Translations under genes and position numbers: made by a program
Part shown: piece after piece, positions 25,746 to 34,729 of the stretch
How positions within the stretch are numbered: position 1 is the stretch's first letter
Layout of the letters: every line of letters starts with the position of its first letter
DNA from: Clostridiaceae bacterium HFYG-1003
Lineage (GTDB): Bacteria; Bacillota; Clostridia; Clostridiales; Clostridiaceae
NCBI GenBank assembly: GCA_024579835.1
Contig: CP102060.1
Span: forward strand, 682,001-746,000
Length of the DNA: 64,000 bases
Reading direction: 5' to 3'
The notes under the pieces: model-generated
What the model was told of the DNA's origin: nothing
The model's database searches: none
What the model saw: the letters and a program-made list of their open reading frames with translations, nothing else

Positions 25746-27554
25746 GTGAATCATTTGATCTACGGCAATGTAGAAGGTGTAAGGGATGTTGTGTTAAAGC
25801 AGCTGGAAACCCTTTATGATATGAAAAGTCAGAAGTATGAAATTGCGAGCCGGGAAATTCTGGATCTGGTGAGAGCGGTGACGGAGCGGATTGATCGCGA
25901 GGTCTCAGTGACTATTGATCGACGCGGGAACGTGACAGAAGTGACCATCGGGGACTCGGCCAGCGTGTCGCTGCCGGTCATGGATACGACGGCCCGCAAG
26001 CTGTCTGGATTCCGGATTGTGCATACCCATCCCAACGGACTGTCCAGGCTGTCCGCCCTCGATTTGTCGGCGCTTCTGAAACTGAGGCTCGACTGCATGG
26101 CGGCTGTTGCCTGTAATACCGAGGATTCGCGGATATCCATCGGATTTCCTACCGTATCGGAGGGAGCGCTGGTGGCGGAGATCACCCGGGAACTGACCTG
26201 GGAGGATGCGCTGGAAGTTAATATCGAAGACAAGGTCCGATATAACCAGGAACTGCTGAAGGATTCAGAAGTCCGGGAAGATGAGACGGAACGAGCTCTG
26301 CTCATCGGCATCGAATCCTGGGAAAGCCTGGAAGAATTAAAGGAACTGGCCGACGCGGCGGATATCGAAGTGTCGGAGAGCGTGCTTCAGCTTCGGGACA
26401 AGGCAGATTCCCAGTACTACATGGGATCCGGCAAGCTGGAAGAGCTGTCCAATCTGTGCCAGCTGACCCGCAGCAATGTCATCATCGCCGATGATGAACT
26501 GTCAGGTTCTCAGATTAAAAACATGGAAGATCTGACCGGGGTCAAAATCATTGACCGCACCACGCTGATCCTGGAAATCTTTTCCCGGCGCGCCAAGACC
26601 AGAGAGGCTAAGCTTCAGATTGAACTGGCCCAGCTGAAGTATCGGATGAACCGTCTGCTTGGCCTGGGACTTGTCATGTCCCGTACCGGCGGCGGCATCG
26701 GTACCCGCGGACCGGGTGAGACCAAGCTGGAAACGGATCGTCGGCGCATTCGCAGCCGGTATCACGATCTGGCAGAAGAACTCAAGGGAATCCAGAAGAT
26801 CCGGGCGACCCAGCGGGAAAACCGCCACCGTCAGGACATGCCTCAGGTTGCTTTGGTCGGCTATACCAATGCCGGCAAAAGCACGCTGCGCAACGCGCTG
26901 GCCGAGCGCAGTGCCCGGGATGCCCGGAAAAAAGATAAAGTGTTTGAGGCCGACATGCTGTTTGCCACATTGGACACCACGACCCGGGCCATTGAGCTGC
27001 CGGATCGCCGGATCATATCCCTCACGGATACGGTCGGCTTTATCCGCAAGCTGCCCCATGACCTGGTGGAGGCATTTAAATCCACCCTGGAAGAGGTCAT
27101 TTATGCCGATGTTCTGGTTCATGTGGTCGATGCGTCCTCTCCGGATGCCGATGACCAGGCCGCAGCCGTCGACGAAGTGCTGGAAGATCTGGGTGCAGTC
27201 AATAAGCCCATGATTCTGGCATTAAATAAGGTCGATCTGGGCCTGAGCATGGCCGGCGAACGTCTGCAGGTGACTCAGTCCGACGCTGAGAGCGCCCTGG
27301 CAATTTCCGCCAGGACCGGCCAGAATCTGGAAGAACTGCTTTGGACCATCAGCCGGCTGCTCCCCCAGCAATATAAAACATACGATCTGCTCATTCCATT
27401 CTCTGACCAGAAGCAGGTGAGCCTGGTTCATGCCGAGGGGAACGTCCTGGAAGAAGACTATGTGGAAGAGGGGACCCGACTCAGGGCTCAGCTGTCGGAC
27501 GCCATGGCCGGAAGACTGAAAGAGTACATCGTTGAGGGTCAGGAGGAAGAGTAG
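25746..27554 (+). CDS. hflX: GTPase HflX with N-terminal JAMM-like domain
   Basis: A ribosome-associated GTPase that splits stalled or stressed ribosomes. From about residue 183 it matches HflX: the glycine-rich TGGGIGTRGPGETKLETDRR (314-333), G1 GYTNAGKST (372-380), G3 DTVGFIRKLPHDLVEAF (428-444) and G4 NKVD. The first 180 residues are extra compared with classical HflX (about 420). They contain HTHPNGLSRLSALD (93-106), fitting the JAMM/MPN+ pattern HxHPx6SxxD, with Glu52 a candidate catalytic acid. The start is GTG at 25746 behind GGACAAGGCAG. It forms an operon with the next two genes. Confidence 0.92.
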   Translation: MNHLIYGNVEGVRDVVLKQLETLYDMKSQKYEIASREILDLVRAVTERIDREVSVTIDRRGNVTEVTIGDSASVSLPVMDTTARKLSGFRIVHTHPNGLSRLSALDLSALLKLRLDCMAAVACNTEDSRISIGFPTVSEGALVAEITRELTWEDALEVNIEDKVRYNQELLKDSEVREDETERALLIGIESWESLEELKELADAADIEVSESVLQLRDKADSQYYMGSGKLEELSNLCQLTRSNVIIADDELSGSQIKNMEDLTGVKIIDRTTLILEIFSRRAKTREAKLQIELAQLKYRMNRLLGLGLVMSRTGGGIGTRGPGETKLETDRRRIRSRYHDLAEELKGIQKIRATQRENRHRQDMPQVALVGYTNAGKSTLRNALAERSARDARKKDKVFEADMLFATLDTTTRAIELPDRRIISLTDTVGFIRKLPHDLVEAFKSTLEEVIYADVLVHVVDASSPDADDQAAAVDEVLEDLGAVNKPMILALNKVDLGLSMAGERLQVTQSDAESALAISARTGQNLEELLWTISRLLPQQYKTYDLLIPFSDQKQVSLVHAEGNVLEEDYVEEGTRLRAQLSDAMAGRLKEYIVEGQEEE

Positions 27555-27558
27555 ATCA

Positions 27559-28452
27559 ATGGAAGATCAGATCGTAGAGTATCAACGGACCTATAACCTG
27601 GCCGTGCAATCACTTCAGTCCAACAAGGAAGTTCTGGCGATCTTTGTCTTTGGCTCCATGGTCAGCGGCGATCTTTGGGAGAAATCCGACATTGATTTTT
27701 TTGTCATCATGAAGAAATGGCCGCCGGGCATGACCAATGTTCATTCCACGGATCTTGGCAAACCGGTTCATTATAAATTCCTCTCCAAAAAGGAATTCAT
27801 GAATTCCAAGGGCTTCGACCTGAAAGGCAGTTTCCTGCACCGCCTGTTTGCTTCCAGCCGGCTGGTAAACTGCCGCGACCGTGACATTGAGGAACGGTTC
27901 AACGCCGGTCGGGCCTATACCGATCAGTCCAGAAAAATCTGGACCCTGACTTACTTCGGAAAAGTGATCAAGGGGACGGATTCGATCCGCAAGTCCCTGA
28001 AGAACAGCAACGAGCTGGCAGCCTATGTTACGCTGATGGACACCATGAACTGGTACGCAATGGTGCTGATCAATGAGGGCGGCTATATGGTCTCCAAGGA
28101 CAATATCAACATTGCCGCGGAGCTGTTCCCGGACTTTCGGCAGGCATTCACGAACCTGGTGGCCGGGGGCGACCTGAAGAAGCGGGTCGAAGACACCGTT
28201 TCCTGGATTCTTAGGGAAATGGACCGGAAGCTGCGGGATCTGACCGAAGTTCTGTTTCAGTACCTGCGGGACAAGGACCGGCCGTTGTCAGCCAATGAGA
28301 TTCAGGAGGATCCGCTCCTGTTTCCATACCGGATCGAGATGGAGGCAATTCTGGCTCTGCTGTATGAAAAGAAACTGCTTAAGCGAAATCACCGTGAGTT
28401 GCTCTCACAGGGAGCCGAAACCCTGGTTCGAGAGAATGTGTACTTCATATGA
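27559..28452 (+). CDS. Nucleotidyltransferase-domain protein of unknown function
   Basis: A 297-residue protein whose N-terminus has the polymerase-beta-like nucleotidyltransferase signature: IFVFGSMVSGDLWEKSDIDFFVI (about residues 28-50), with GS followed by SDxD metal-binding aspartates. The rest is mainly helical and may be a substrate-binding (HEPN-like or kanamycin nucleotidyltransferase-like) domain; KRNHRELLSQGAETLVRENVYFI ends the protein. It lies four bases after hflX with the ribosome site in hflX's last codons, and overlaps the next gene. The substrate is unknown. Confidence 0.8.
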   Translation: MEDQIVEYQRTYNLAVQSLQSNKEVLAIFVFGSMVSGDLWEKSDIDFFVIMKKWPPGMTNVHSTDLGKPVHYKFLSKKEFMNSKGFDLKGSFLHRLFASSRLVNCRDRDIEERFNAGRAYTDQSRKIWTLTYFGKVIKGTDSIRKSLKNSNELAAYVTLMDTMNWYAMVLINEGGYMVSKDNINIAAELFPDFRQAFTNLVAGGDLKKRVEDTVSWILREMDRKLRDLTEVLFQYLRDKDRPLSANEIQEDPLLFPYRIEMEAILALLYEKKLLKRNHRELLSQGAETLVRENVYFI

Positions 28453-29096
28453 GTTATACAATTCGAGAAGAAGGACTGGGGGAATACACAGAGAAAAAGT
28501 CGGTATTTACCGGACGGATCTGCCCCTGCTCCAGTGAAGCGGAAGCGCGGCAGTACATTGAAGGGATCCGCAAACAGGAACGAACGGCCCGGCATCATGT
28601 CTTTGCGTATGTCATCGGCGAAAAAAATCAGATTGTGCGATATTCGGATGACGGAGAACCTCAGGGCACAGGCGGACTTCCGGTGCTTAACGTGCTGACT
28701 CAGCATGGCCTCACCGACGTCTGTCTGGTCGTCAGCCGCTTTTTCGGCGGAATCCTGCTGGGCGCTCCGGGACTGACCCGGGCTTACGGCAAGGCGGCAG
28801 CCGATGCTGCGGCATCAGTTACCCACTGGCAGGTCATTCAAGGTGCCGCTTTCATGGTCACCCTGCCTTACGATCTCCATGCCCGGCTGAAAAGCTTCCT
28901 GTCAGAACTTCAAGTCACGCAGACCGATTTTAGTCAGTCCGTAACGCTGCATCTTCTGACCACTGAGGAAGAAGTGGACGGCGTGATGGCGGAACTGACC
29001 AACCAGACCCAGGGTCAGGCAATCTTTTCTGAAGTTACGGCAGGTCGCTATTTCCTCAGCAAGGATGGAATGCTGGAACCGGTGGACCAGGACTAA
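28449..29096 (+). CDS. YigZ/IMPACT-family protein
   Basis: A 215-residue member of the UPF0029/IMPACT family. The N-terminal domain holds EKKSVFTGRICPCSSEAEA, HHVFAYVIG, SDDGEPQGTGGLPVL and VVSRFFGGILLGAPGLTRAYG, the last being the family's signature. A smaller C-terminal domain of the DUF1949 type follows. Bacterial members are of uncertain function; the eukaryotic homologue regulates translation by binding GCN1. Its ATG overlaps the upstream gene's stop (ATGA), so it belongs to the hflX operon. Confidence 0.92.
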   Translation: MSYTIREEGLGEYTEKKSVFTGRICPCSSEAEARQYIEGIRKQERTARHHVFAYVIGEKNQIVRYSDDGEPQGTGGLPVLNVLTQHGLTDVCLVVSRFFGGILLGAPGLTRAYGKAAADAAASVTHWQVIQGAAFMVTLPYDLHARLKSFLSELQVTQTDFSQSVTLHLLTTEEEVDGVMAELTNQTQGQAIFSEVTAGRYFLSKDGMLEPVDQD

Positions 29097-29117
29097 AAAA
29101 ACACCAAATGAAATGGA

Positions 29118-29162
29118 AACAGAAAGCTCTCATGGCGAACGGCCATGAGAGCTTTCTGTTTC
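29118..29162 (+). terminator. Terminator of the hflX operon
   Basis: AAACAGAAAGCTCTCATGGC pairs with GCCATGAGAGCTTTCTGTTT, giving a 19-20 bp stem about 20 bases after the stop. Confidence 0.85.
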
Positions 29163-29213
29163 TCAATCAATCCTTATAACGGATTGACAGGGGTTTGAAA
29201 CTGCTGTGGGTTT

Positions 29214-29678
29214 TTATTTTTCACGAACTGGAACCCATAGTTCCATTTTGTAGTCAGTCGCTGACATGTCACCTTCCAGGTAAGCTTCAAAGTCAGGGGT
29301 GCCGGCATGAGTGAAGGGGCTGGAAGGGAAGTACTCCGTCATGAGCCATTGCCAGCCTCGGTGAATCGATTCGGGCATGGGTCCGATGAGCTCTACCACC
29401 AGGTACTGAGCGGGAGCAATGTCGAGAATCTCAAGTCCCAGTTCGCTGGCCCGGGCTCGATCTTTCACATCAAAACCGGCCATGTAGCGGAACGTATCAT
29501 CCGGCTGATAATCGTAGCATACCCCGAAACTTTCTCCGGAACCAAGCTGAAGCAGATCCGGGAAGGGGATCTCTCCCATCAGTCGGGTCCACAGGCCGGG
29601 GAAATCTGCTCCTGCTATGCCGGTCATGGAAAGACCAGCCACCGCGAAGGCAGGTTTCTGAATGAGCTGCGTGTTCAT
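29214..29678 (-). CDS. GyrI-like effector-binding domain protein
   Basis: A stand-alone domain of 154 residues of the GyrI/AraC effector-binding type (SOUL-like fold), which binds small molecules or, in GyrI, DNA gyrase. Indicators are the beta-rich N-terminus (LIQKPAFAVAGLSMTG), GVCYDYQPDDTFRYMAGFDV, APAQYLVVELIGPMPESIHRGWQWL and the terminal KMELWVPVREK. The start at 29678 has GAGGTGATCACC directly upstream. It has no attached DNA-binding domain and no operon partner. The ligand is unknown. Confidence 0.85.
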   Translation of the reverse strand: MNTQLIQKPAFAVAGLSMTGIAGADFPGLWTRLMGEIPFPDLLQLGSGESFGVCYDYQPDDTFRYMAGFDVKDRARASELGLEILDIAPAQYLVVELIGPMPESIHRGWQWLMTEYFPSSPFTHAGTPDFEAYLEGDMSATDYKMELWVPVREK

Positions 29679-29820
29679 GGTGATCACCTCGTCAATTTAA
29701 TTTCATTTCTTCTTTTTTATTATAGCTCCAATTGATTGGATGAAAGCATCTTTCCCGGATTTTCAGTGGAGCAATATCGCCCGCCGTTGCTGCGGAGTGG
29801 TACTCTGCAGCCTTCCTTTC

Positions 29821-29856
29821 TTTCATTCAGCGTTTCATTCAGCGTTTCATTCGTCG
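29821..29856 (+). repeat. 12-bp tandem repeat, three copies
   Basis: TTTCATTCAGCG twice, then TTTCATTCGTCG, in the spacer upstream of the yebC promoter. Confidence 0.85.
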
Positions 29857-29891
29857 GGGATCCTGAGTTGATGACCCGGTTAAAGTGAAAA

Positions 29892-29920
29892 TTGAAAAAG
29901 CCAGGGAGGTCTGCTATAAT
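29892..29920 (+). promoter_or_regulatory. Promoter of yebC
   Basis: TTGAAA (29892-29897), 17-base spacer, TATAAT (29915-29920); near-perfect sigma-A consensus, 30 bases before the start codon. Confidence 0.85.
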
Positions 29921-29950
29921 CTTTCTGTTATACGACAGGAGGGATACAAC

Positions 29951-30688
29951 ATGTCAGGACATTCAAAGTGGCATAATATCCAGGCGAAAAAAGGGAAGAC
30001 CGATGCAGCCCGGGCCAGAGTATTTACCAAGCTGGGCAAGGAATTGATGGTCGCAGCCAAGGATAACCCCAATATAGATGCCAATTCCAGATTGAAGGAC
30101 GTCGTTACTAAAGCCAAGGCAGCCAATATGCCCATGGACAATATCATGCGGGCAATCAAGAAAGCCGCCGGTGAGCTGAGCGGAGCGAGTTATGAAGAAA
30201 TCACCTATGAAGGCTACGGTCCGGGGGGACCGGCATTCATTGTTGAGGCTTTGACAGACAATAAGAATCGGACCGCGGCCAATGTGCGCCATGCTTTTGA
30301 CAAAGTCGGCGGCAATCTGGGCACTCCAGGTTCCGTCTCTTTCCAGTTCAATAAAAAAGGTCAGTTCATCCTGGAAGTGACCGATGAAATTGATCTGGAC
30401 GAACTCGAACTGGCTGCCATCGAGGCAGGAGCTGAAAACATCATCCGCGATGAGGAGACTGTTGAGATTCTGACCGAGCCCGAAGATTATGAAGCGGTTT
30501 CTGAAGCTCTGGAACAGGCCGGCTATGCGTTTGCCGAATCGGGAATCAAAATGGTCCCGAATCTTTATACGGAAGTGGACATGGAAACAGCCGTCAAGAT
30601 TCAGAAACTCATTGATATTCTGGAAGAGGATGATGATGTCAATGACATCTATCACAATACGGACTTCCCGGACGAATTTGAAGGCTAG
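29951..30688 (+). CDS. yebC: YebC/PmpR-family regulator
   Basis: A 245-residue YebC-family protein beginning MSGHSKWHNIQAKKGKTDAARARVFTKLGKEL, the family hallmark. Later hallmarks are the GYGPGGPAFIVEALTDNKNRT segment and the acidic C-terminus. Members have been described as transcriptional regulators and more recently as ribosome-associated factors that help translate difficult proline stretches. The start at 29951 follows AGGAGGGATACAAC; the longer frame from 29885 lies across the promoter and is excluded. It is monocistronic. Confidence 0.96.
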   Translation: MSGHSKWHNIQAKKGKTDAARARVFTKLGKELMVAAKDNPNIDANSRLKDVVTKAKAANMPMDNIMRAIKKAAGELSGASYEEITYEGYGPGGPAFIVEALTDNKNRTAANVRHAFDKVGGNLGTPGSVSFQFNKKGQFILEVTDEIDLDELELAAIEAGAENIIRDEETVEILTEPEDYEAVSEALEQAGYAFAESGIKMVPNLYTEVDMETAVKIQKLIDILEEDDDVNDIYHNTDFPDEFEG

Positions 30689-30705
30689 TCATTCGAGAAT
30701 CAGAT

Positions 30706-30747
30706 GAAAAAAGATCCTGATTGCCAAGGCATTCGGGATCTTTTTTT
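30706..30747 (+). terminator. Terminator of yebC
   Basis: AAAAAAGATCCTGA...TTCGGGATCTTTTTTT hairpin, about 20 bases after the stop, with a few mismatches in the upper stem. Confidence 0.82.
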
Positions 30748-30832
30748 AATCTGAATTTTATCCGTATTTTTTACAATCAAACCAAAATCAGAACGATGTT
30801 AATTTGAATGTCACACAGGGGAGGTGAAAGGG

Positions 30833-31627
30833 ATGAAATGTCGCCAGTGCGGCAGCGAACTGATGGACGGATCGAAATATTGCAATTTCTGTGGACAAAC
30901 CCAGGAAGAAACGCTTGAGCCAGTTAGCCAGCGGATTTTTCTGGGGGACTATGAGGTAACAGCCTTTGACCATGAACCGGAAGAAATCCCTTTATCCGAT
31001 GGTCCGATTCTGGATCGGGATCATCCGCTGTCTGCTATGAAGGAAGCCTCGACCGGCAGACCGGCGCGAAAAGAACATCTGATTTTATTGGCCTTGCTTC
31101 TTTTGATCATCGGACTCTCGGCATTTGGGGTACAGACCATCGCCTCGCGACGCCGGAGCCGGGAAACACTCGCAGCCAGCCAGGCAGCACAGCTGAAGGA
31201 AGCTGAAATCAAGGAACAGCGGGATGCTTATCTGCGTAAATACCGGGAACTCCTGGTACTGGCTCAATCCCAGGAAGTCACCCTGAAGACCAATCTGGAT
31301 GAGCTTCTCCGGATCAGCAACTGGAGCTGGCTCAATAATATCTTTTTGGACGGCTTCTATGATTCCATGGTAAATAAATTCAGAGACAGCGAGACGTTTA
31401 AAACCATGACCAACCGCAATGCTGCCATGGGCGATGTCTTCACCGCTTTGGAAGAGCCGCCGGCCGGTCTGGAAAAAGTTAAAACCCATGCCCTCAAGCT
31501 GCGGGATCAATCCCGCAAAATAACCAGAGCATTTTCAGAAACAATGGGTGAAACCACCATTTCTGACATCGAGGGCTGGCTGGATGATTATACGAAAATC
31601 CTGGAAAATGCCCGCGCGGCATTATAA
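30833..31627 (+). CDS. Zinc-ribbon membrane protein of unknown function
   Basis: A 264-residue protein with an N-terminal zinc ribbon, CRQCGSELMDGSKYCNFCG (CxxC at 3-6 and 18-21 region). An acidic linker follows, then one membrane span (about 82-102, HLILLALLLLIIGLSAFGVQ), and a C-terminal helical, probably extracytoplasmic domain. Many Firmicutes proteins share this zinc-ribbon-plus-single-span layout, with varied outer domains. No function is assigned. The ATG follows GGGGAGGTGAAAGGG. Confidence 0.75.
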   Translation: MKCRQCGSELMDGSKYCNFCGQTQEETLEPVSQRIFLGDYEVTAFDHEPEEIPLSDGPILDRDHPLSAMKEASTGRPARKEHLILLALLLLIIGLSAFGVQTIASRRRSRETLAASQAAQLKEAEIKEQRDAYLRKYRELLVLAQSQEVTLKTNLDELLRISNWSWLNNIFLDGFYDSMVNKFRDSETFKTMTNRNAAMGDVFTALEEPPAGLEKVKTHALKLRDQSRKITRAFSETMGETTISDIEGWLDDYTKILENARAAL

Positions 31628-31801
31628 CAGGAATCGAGCTGCAGCCACCTCATCCGGTCCAAACGACGGCACCCCCCCGAGCGATCCGGCTGACTCCCTG
31701 CCAGGACAGCACAGAAATTAACCTTCGAATCAGCTTTGCCTCATCATCAGTCACTTAGGATGGATGGATGACCAATCCCATTTCATAATAATCGGGTACT
31801 T

Positions 31802-31848
31802 GTCACTGCCGCTGCGGATTGAATCCGTAAGCGGCAGTGACTTTTTTA
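31802..31848 (+). terminator. Terminator in the spacer before psuK
   Basis: GTCACTGCCGCT pairs with AGCGGCAGTGAC and is followed by TTTTTT, with a second small GCGGATT/AATCCGT stem in the loop. It lies about 170 bases after the zinc-ribbon gene. The remainder of 31628-32080 shows only the psuK promoter. Confidence 0.88.
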
Positions 31849-31958
31849 TAAGAGGGATGAAGACCTGGGAAACAAAGGCTCTGGAAACGATAGGGAATGG
31901 TTAAGGGTAAGGATTCAGTTTCGGCCAAAAACAAACAAAAGATTATGGTGATAAGGTA

Positions 31959-31987
31959 TTGCTTATTTTCTTTCCGCTGGATATAAT
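31959..31987 (+). promoter_or_regulatory. Promoter of psuK-psuG
   Basis: TTGCTT (31959-31964), 17-base spacer, TATAAT (31982-31987), giving a leader of roughly 90 bases. Confidence 0.8.
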
Positions 31988-32080
31988 ATGATTAAAGCAG
32001 TGATTCGGGGCAGCAGTTGCTGAATCTGGCACCGGACAATCAAAGGAAAAAACATGAGTTACGAAGAAAGAGGGAGCGCA

Positions 32081-33187
32081 ATGACGAAACGCGAACGGGA
32101 AATCATCGAAATTCTCAAGAAAGAACCGATGATCAATCAAAATGATCTGGCAGGGCGACTGGGGATTTCCAGAAGCTCGGTAGCGGTTCATATCACCAAT
32201 TTAATGAAAAAGGACATTATCGCGGGGAAGGGGTACGTGATCCGTGAGGAAAAGTTCGTAGCAGTCCTGGGCGGCGCCAATGTCGATATCCTGGGCTTCC
32301 CGCGGGAACGGTTCAAGCCGGGAGACTCCAATCCCGGTTCTGTGCTGCAGTCCATGGGGGGCGTCGGACGCAACATTGCCGAAAACCTGGCTCGACTGAA
32401 CATTCCGGTCCGTCTGCTTACGGTCCTGGGAGAAGACTCGCATGGGGAGTGGATCCTCAATGACACAAGTTCAGCCGGAGTGGATGTCAGTCATATCCGG
32501 CGCGACCGATCTCATCCCACCGGCATCTATTTATCTGTTCAGGATGAAACCGGTGAAATGATCGCCGCCATCAGCCAGATGTCAATCTATGATGAGATGG
32601 ATGAAAGCTACCCGGAGTCCGTGCTTGGCGTCCTTCGCTCGGCGGATCGAATTGCTGTCGATACCAATCTGTCGGAGGCAGCACTGGCGTACATCGCACA
32701 AAATCTGTCTGACCGGGAACTCTTCCTTGATCCGGTTTCCAGCAATAAGGCTATGCGGGTCAAATCGATCATCGGCAGTTTTTCCACCATAAAACCCAAC
32801 CGGATCGAATCGGAAATTCTGACCGGTATTCCCATCACGGATGATGAAAGCCTGAAGGCCAGCGCCCGCTGGTATTTCAACCAGGGGGTCCGAAATGTCA
32901 TCATTTCGCTGGGCAGCGAAGGAACGTTTGCCGCCAGAGGTAAGGTGATGGGGAAAGTGACCAGCAAAAAAGTTCCGATGCGCAACGCCAACGGCGCCGG
33001 CGATGCCTTCACGTCCGCCATGCTGATGACTTCGCTGGAGACCGATGATATCCGGGAATGGACGATCAACGGAGCTGCCTCTGCCATCAGCGCAATCCTT
33101 TCCGAGAGCACGATTAACCGGGATTTGTCCCGCGAAACCATAAAACAAATGAAGAAGGAGTATCAGATCGAATGGAAAAATTTGTAA
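32081..33187 (+). CDS. psuK: Pseudouridine kinase with N-terminal winged-helix domain
   Basis: A PfkB-family sugar kinase of 368 residues that phosphorylates pseudouridine. The first 55 residues form a winged helix (REIIEILKKEPMINQNDLAGRLGISRSSVAVHITNLMK), a common feature of PsuK-like kinases that may allow self-regulation. The kinase part starts VAVLGGANVDILGF, has SMGGVGRNIAENLARL, and ends with the signature NANGAGDAFTSAML carrying the catalytic Asp. The substrate is inferred from the overlapping psuG. The ATG at 32081 follows GAAAGAGGGAGCGCA, preferred over 32054. Confidence 0.88.
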   Translation: MTKREREIIEILKKEPMINQNDLAGRLGISRSSVAVHITNLMKKDIIAGKGYVIREEKFVAVLGGANVDILGFPRERFKPGDSNPGSVLQSMGGVGRNIAENLARLNIPVRLLTVLGEDSHGEWILNDTSSAGVDVSHIRRDRSHPTGIYLSVQDETGEMIAAISQMSIYDEMDESYPESVLGVLRSADRIAVDTNLSEAALAYIAQNLSDRELFLDPVSSNKAMRVKSIIGSFSTIKPNRIESEILTGIPITDDESLKASARWYFNQGVRNVIISLGSEGTFAARGKVMGKVTSKKVPMRNANGAGDAFTSAMLMTSLETDDIREWTINGAASAISAILSESTINRDLSRETIKQMKKEYQIEWKNL

Positions 33188-34095
33188 AATACCTTGAATT
33201 GTCACCGGAAGTTGAAGCTGCACTGAAAGAGGGCCGTCCAGTCGTCGCCCTGGAGTCCACCATTATTTCTCATGGCATGCCGTATCCTGCCAATGTAGAT
33301 ACAGCTCGGGCGGTGGAACAGATCGTACGAGACCATGGCGCAGTGCCCGCTACCATCGCCATTCTCAACGGAAAGCTGAAAGCCGGACTGACTGACGAAG
33401 AAATCGAATATCTGGGCCAGGCAACGGATGTCATCAAAGCCTCCCGCCGGGACATTCCCTATATCGTGGCACAGGGCCGCAATGGCGGAACCACCGTCGG
33501 AGCGACAATGATTGTCGCGGCTCTGGCCGGAATCAAGGTCTTTGCAACCGGCGGCATCGGCGGAGTTCACCGCGGAGCAGAAACCACCATGGACATCTCA
33601 GCTGATCTGGAAGAACTGGGCAAGACCGATGTGATCGTCGTCTGTGCCGGCGCCAAGGCGATCCTTGACCTGGGACTGACACTGGAATACCTGGAGACCC
33701 GCGGCGTGCCTGTCCTGGGCTATCAGACAGCCAGCCTGCCGGCATTCTATACCAGCACTTCGGAATTCAAAGTCGATTACCGAGTGGATAGCGCCCGCGA
33801 AATCGCGGCCATCGCTCAGACCAAATGGGATCTGAATCTTTCCGGCGGCGTTCTGGTCACCAATCCGATCCCCGCGGAATATTCCATGGATCCTGAACTG
33901 ATCAACCAGGCCATTGAGAACGCGCTGGACGAGGCAAAAGTCCAGGGCATTCAGGGAAAAGAAACCACCCCGTTCCTGCTCTCCCGGATCAAGGAAATTA
34001 CCAAGGGCAAATCCCTCGATTCCAATATCCAGCTGGTTTACAACAACGCCGCGGTCGCATCCGACATTGCCGTTGAACTGGCCAAAGCAGAATAA
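33172..34095 (+). CDS. psuG: Pseudouridine-5'-phosphate glycosidase
   Basis: Cleaves the C-C glycosidic bond of pseudouridine 5'-phosphate to uracil and ribose 5-phosphate. The 307-residue sequence shows the family's VVALESTIISHGMPYPANVDTA, GGTTVGATMIVAALAGI, FATGGIGGVHRGAETTMDISADL and NPIPAEYSMD segments. It overlaps psuK by 16 bases, so the two genes form a complete pseudouridine salvage pathway. No dedicated transporter is adjacent. Confidence 0.96.
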   Translation: MEKFVKYLELSPEVEAALKEGRPVVALESTIISHGMPYPANVDTARAVEQIVRDHGAVPATIAILNGKLKAGLTDEEIEYLGQATDVIKASRRDIPYIVAQGRNGGTTVGATMIVAALAGIKVFATGGIGGVHRGAETTMDISADLEELGKTDVIVVCAGAKAILDLGLTLEYLETRGVPVLGYQTASLPAFYTSTSEFKVDYRVDSAREIAAIAQTKWDLNLSGGVLVTNPIPAEYSMDPELINQAIENALDEAKVQGIQGKETTPFLLSRIKEITKGKSLDSNIQLVYNNAAVASDIAVELAKAE

Positions 34096-34211
34096 GTATT
34101 TCATTTTAAGCCGGGTTTAATCTGGTCTCCTCATAATGTTTCATGATGACATTCGGGTTATAATTGAACCAACGAATGATTACGACTGATCCATTTAGAG
34201 GAGACTTTTTC

Positions 34212-34556
34212 ATGCAGCTGATTATATTAATCCTGATTCTTCTGTTCCTGATGATGCTTGTGCCGTTTCTGCTGCCGTTAATCGCAGTGGCTGCTGTCAT
34301 CGCGCTGTTTGCCAATTTTCGGGGACTCCTTGGCAGACGACGCTTTGAGGAAGAGGCTCCCGCGGGACGGCGCATCCAGTACACGGACCCGGACCAGTCC
34401 GGTCCGTTCCGTGGCAGCGAAGAGGTCGAAGCACCGGATGTAGTGCTGGAACGTCCGGCCAGCGTCCGGGATGATGAATTCTGGGAAAAGGACCATACCG
34501 TGCTGGATGTCCCGTTTGAAGAAACAGAAGATAATGGTTCTTCAGACAGCCGCTGA
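34212..34556 (+). CDS. Small membrane protein of unknown function
   Basis: A 114-residue protein whose first 40 residues are strongly hydrophobic (MQLIILILILLFLMMLV...VIALF), followed by a charged, proline-containing cytoplasmic or outer tail with no recognised motif. The ATG follows TTAGAGGAGACTTTTTC. It is read alone, with a hairpin after it. It does not match the ruv operon functionally. Confidence 0.65.
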   Translation: MQLIILILILLFLMMLVPFLLPLIAVAAVIALFANFRGLLGRRRFEEEAPAGRRIQYTDPDQSGPFRGSEEVEAPDVVLERPASVRDDEFWEKDHTVLDVPFEETEDNGSSDSR

Positions 34557-34602
34557 TCCATACCAGTCCAGCATGAATGGGACCGGGCAACCAGTTCAGA
34601 CC

Positions 34603-34641
34603 GGCAGACAGCCCTCCGCGTATCGCGGAGGGCTGTCTGCG
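34603..34641 (+). terminator. Hairpin after the small membrane protein gene
   Basis: GCAGACAGCCCTCCGCG pairs perfectly with CGCGGAGGGCTGTCTGC around a three-base loop. A T tract is missing, so its efficiency as a terminator is uncertain. Confidence 0.7.
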
Positions 34642-34669
34642 CCATGCCGCCCGGAAAGCGAACGTATAT

Positions 34670-34697
34670 TTGATTTGAGGGTGAAATATGCTATGAT
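34670..34697 (+). promoter_or_regulatory. Promoter of ruvA
   Basis: TTGATT (34670-34675), 16-base spacer, TATGAT (34692-34697), 32 bases before the ruvA start. No LexA-box was recognised. Confidence 0.7.
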
Positions 34698-34729
34698 TGG
34701 AGAAGTTAGAAAAATGCGGGAGGACCCTT

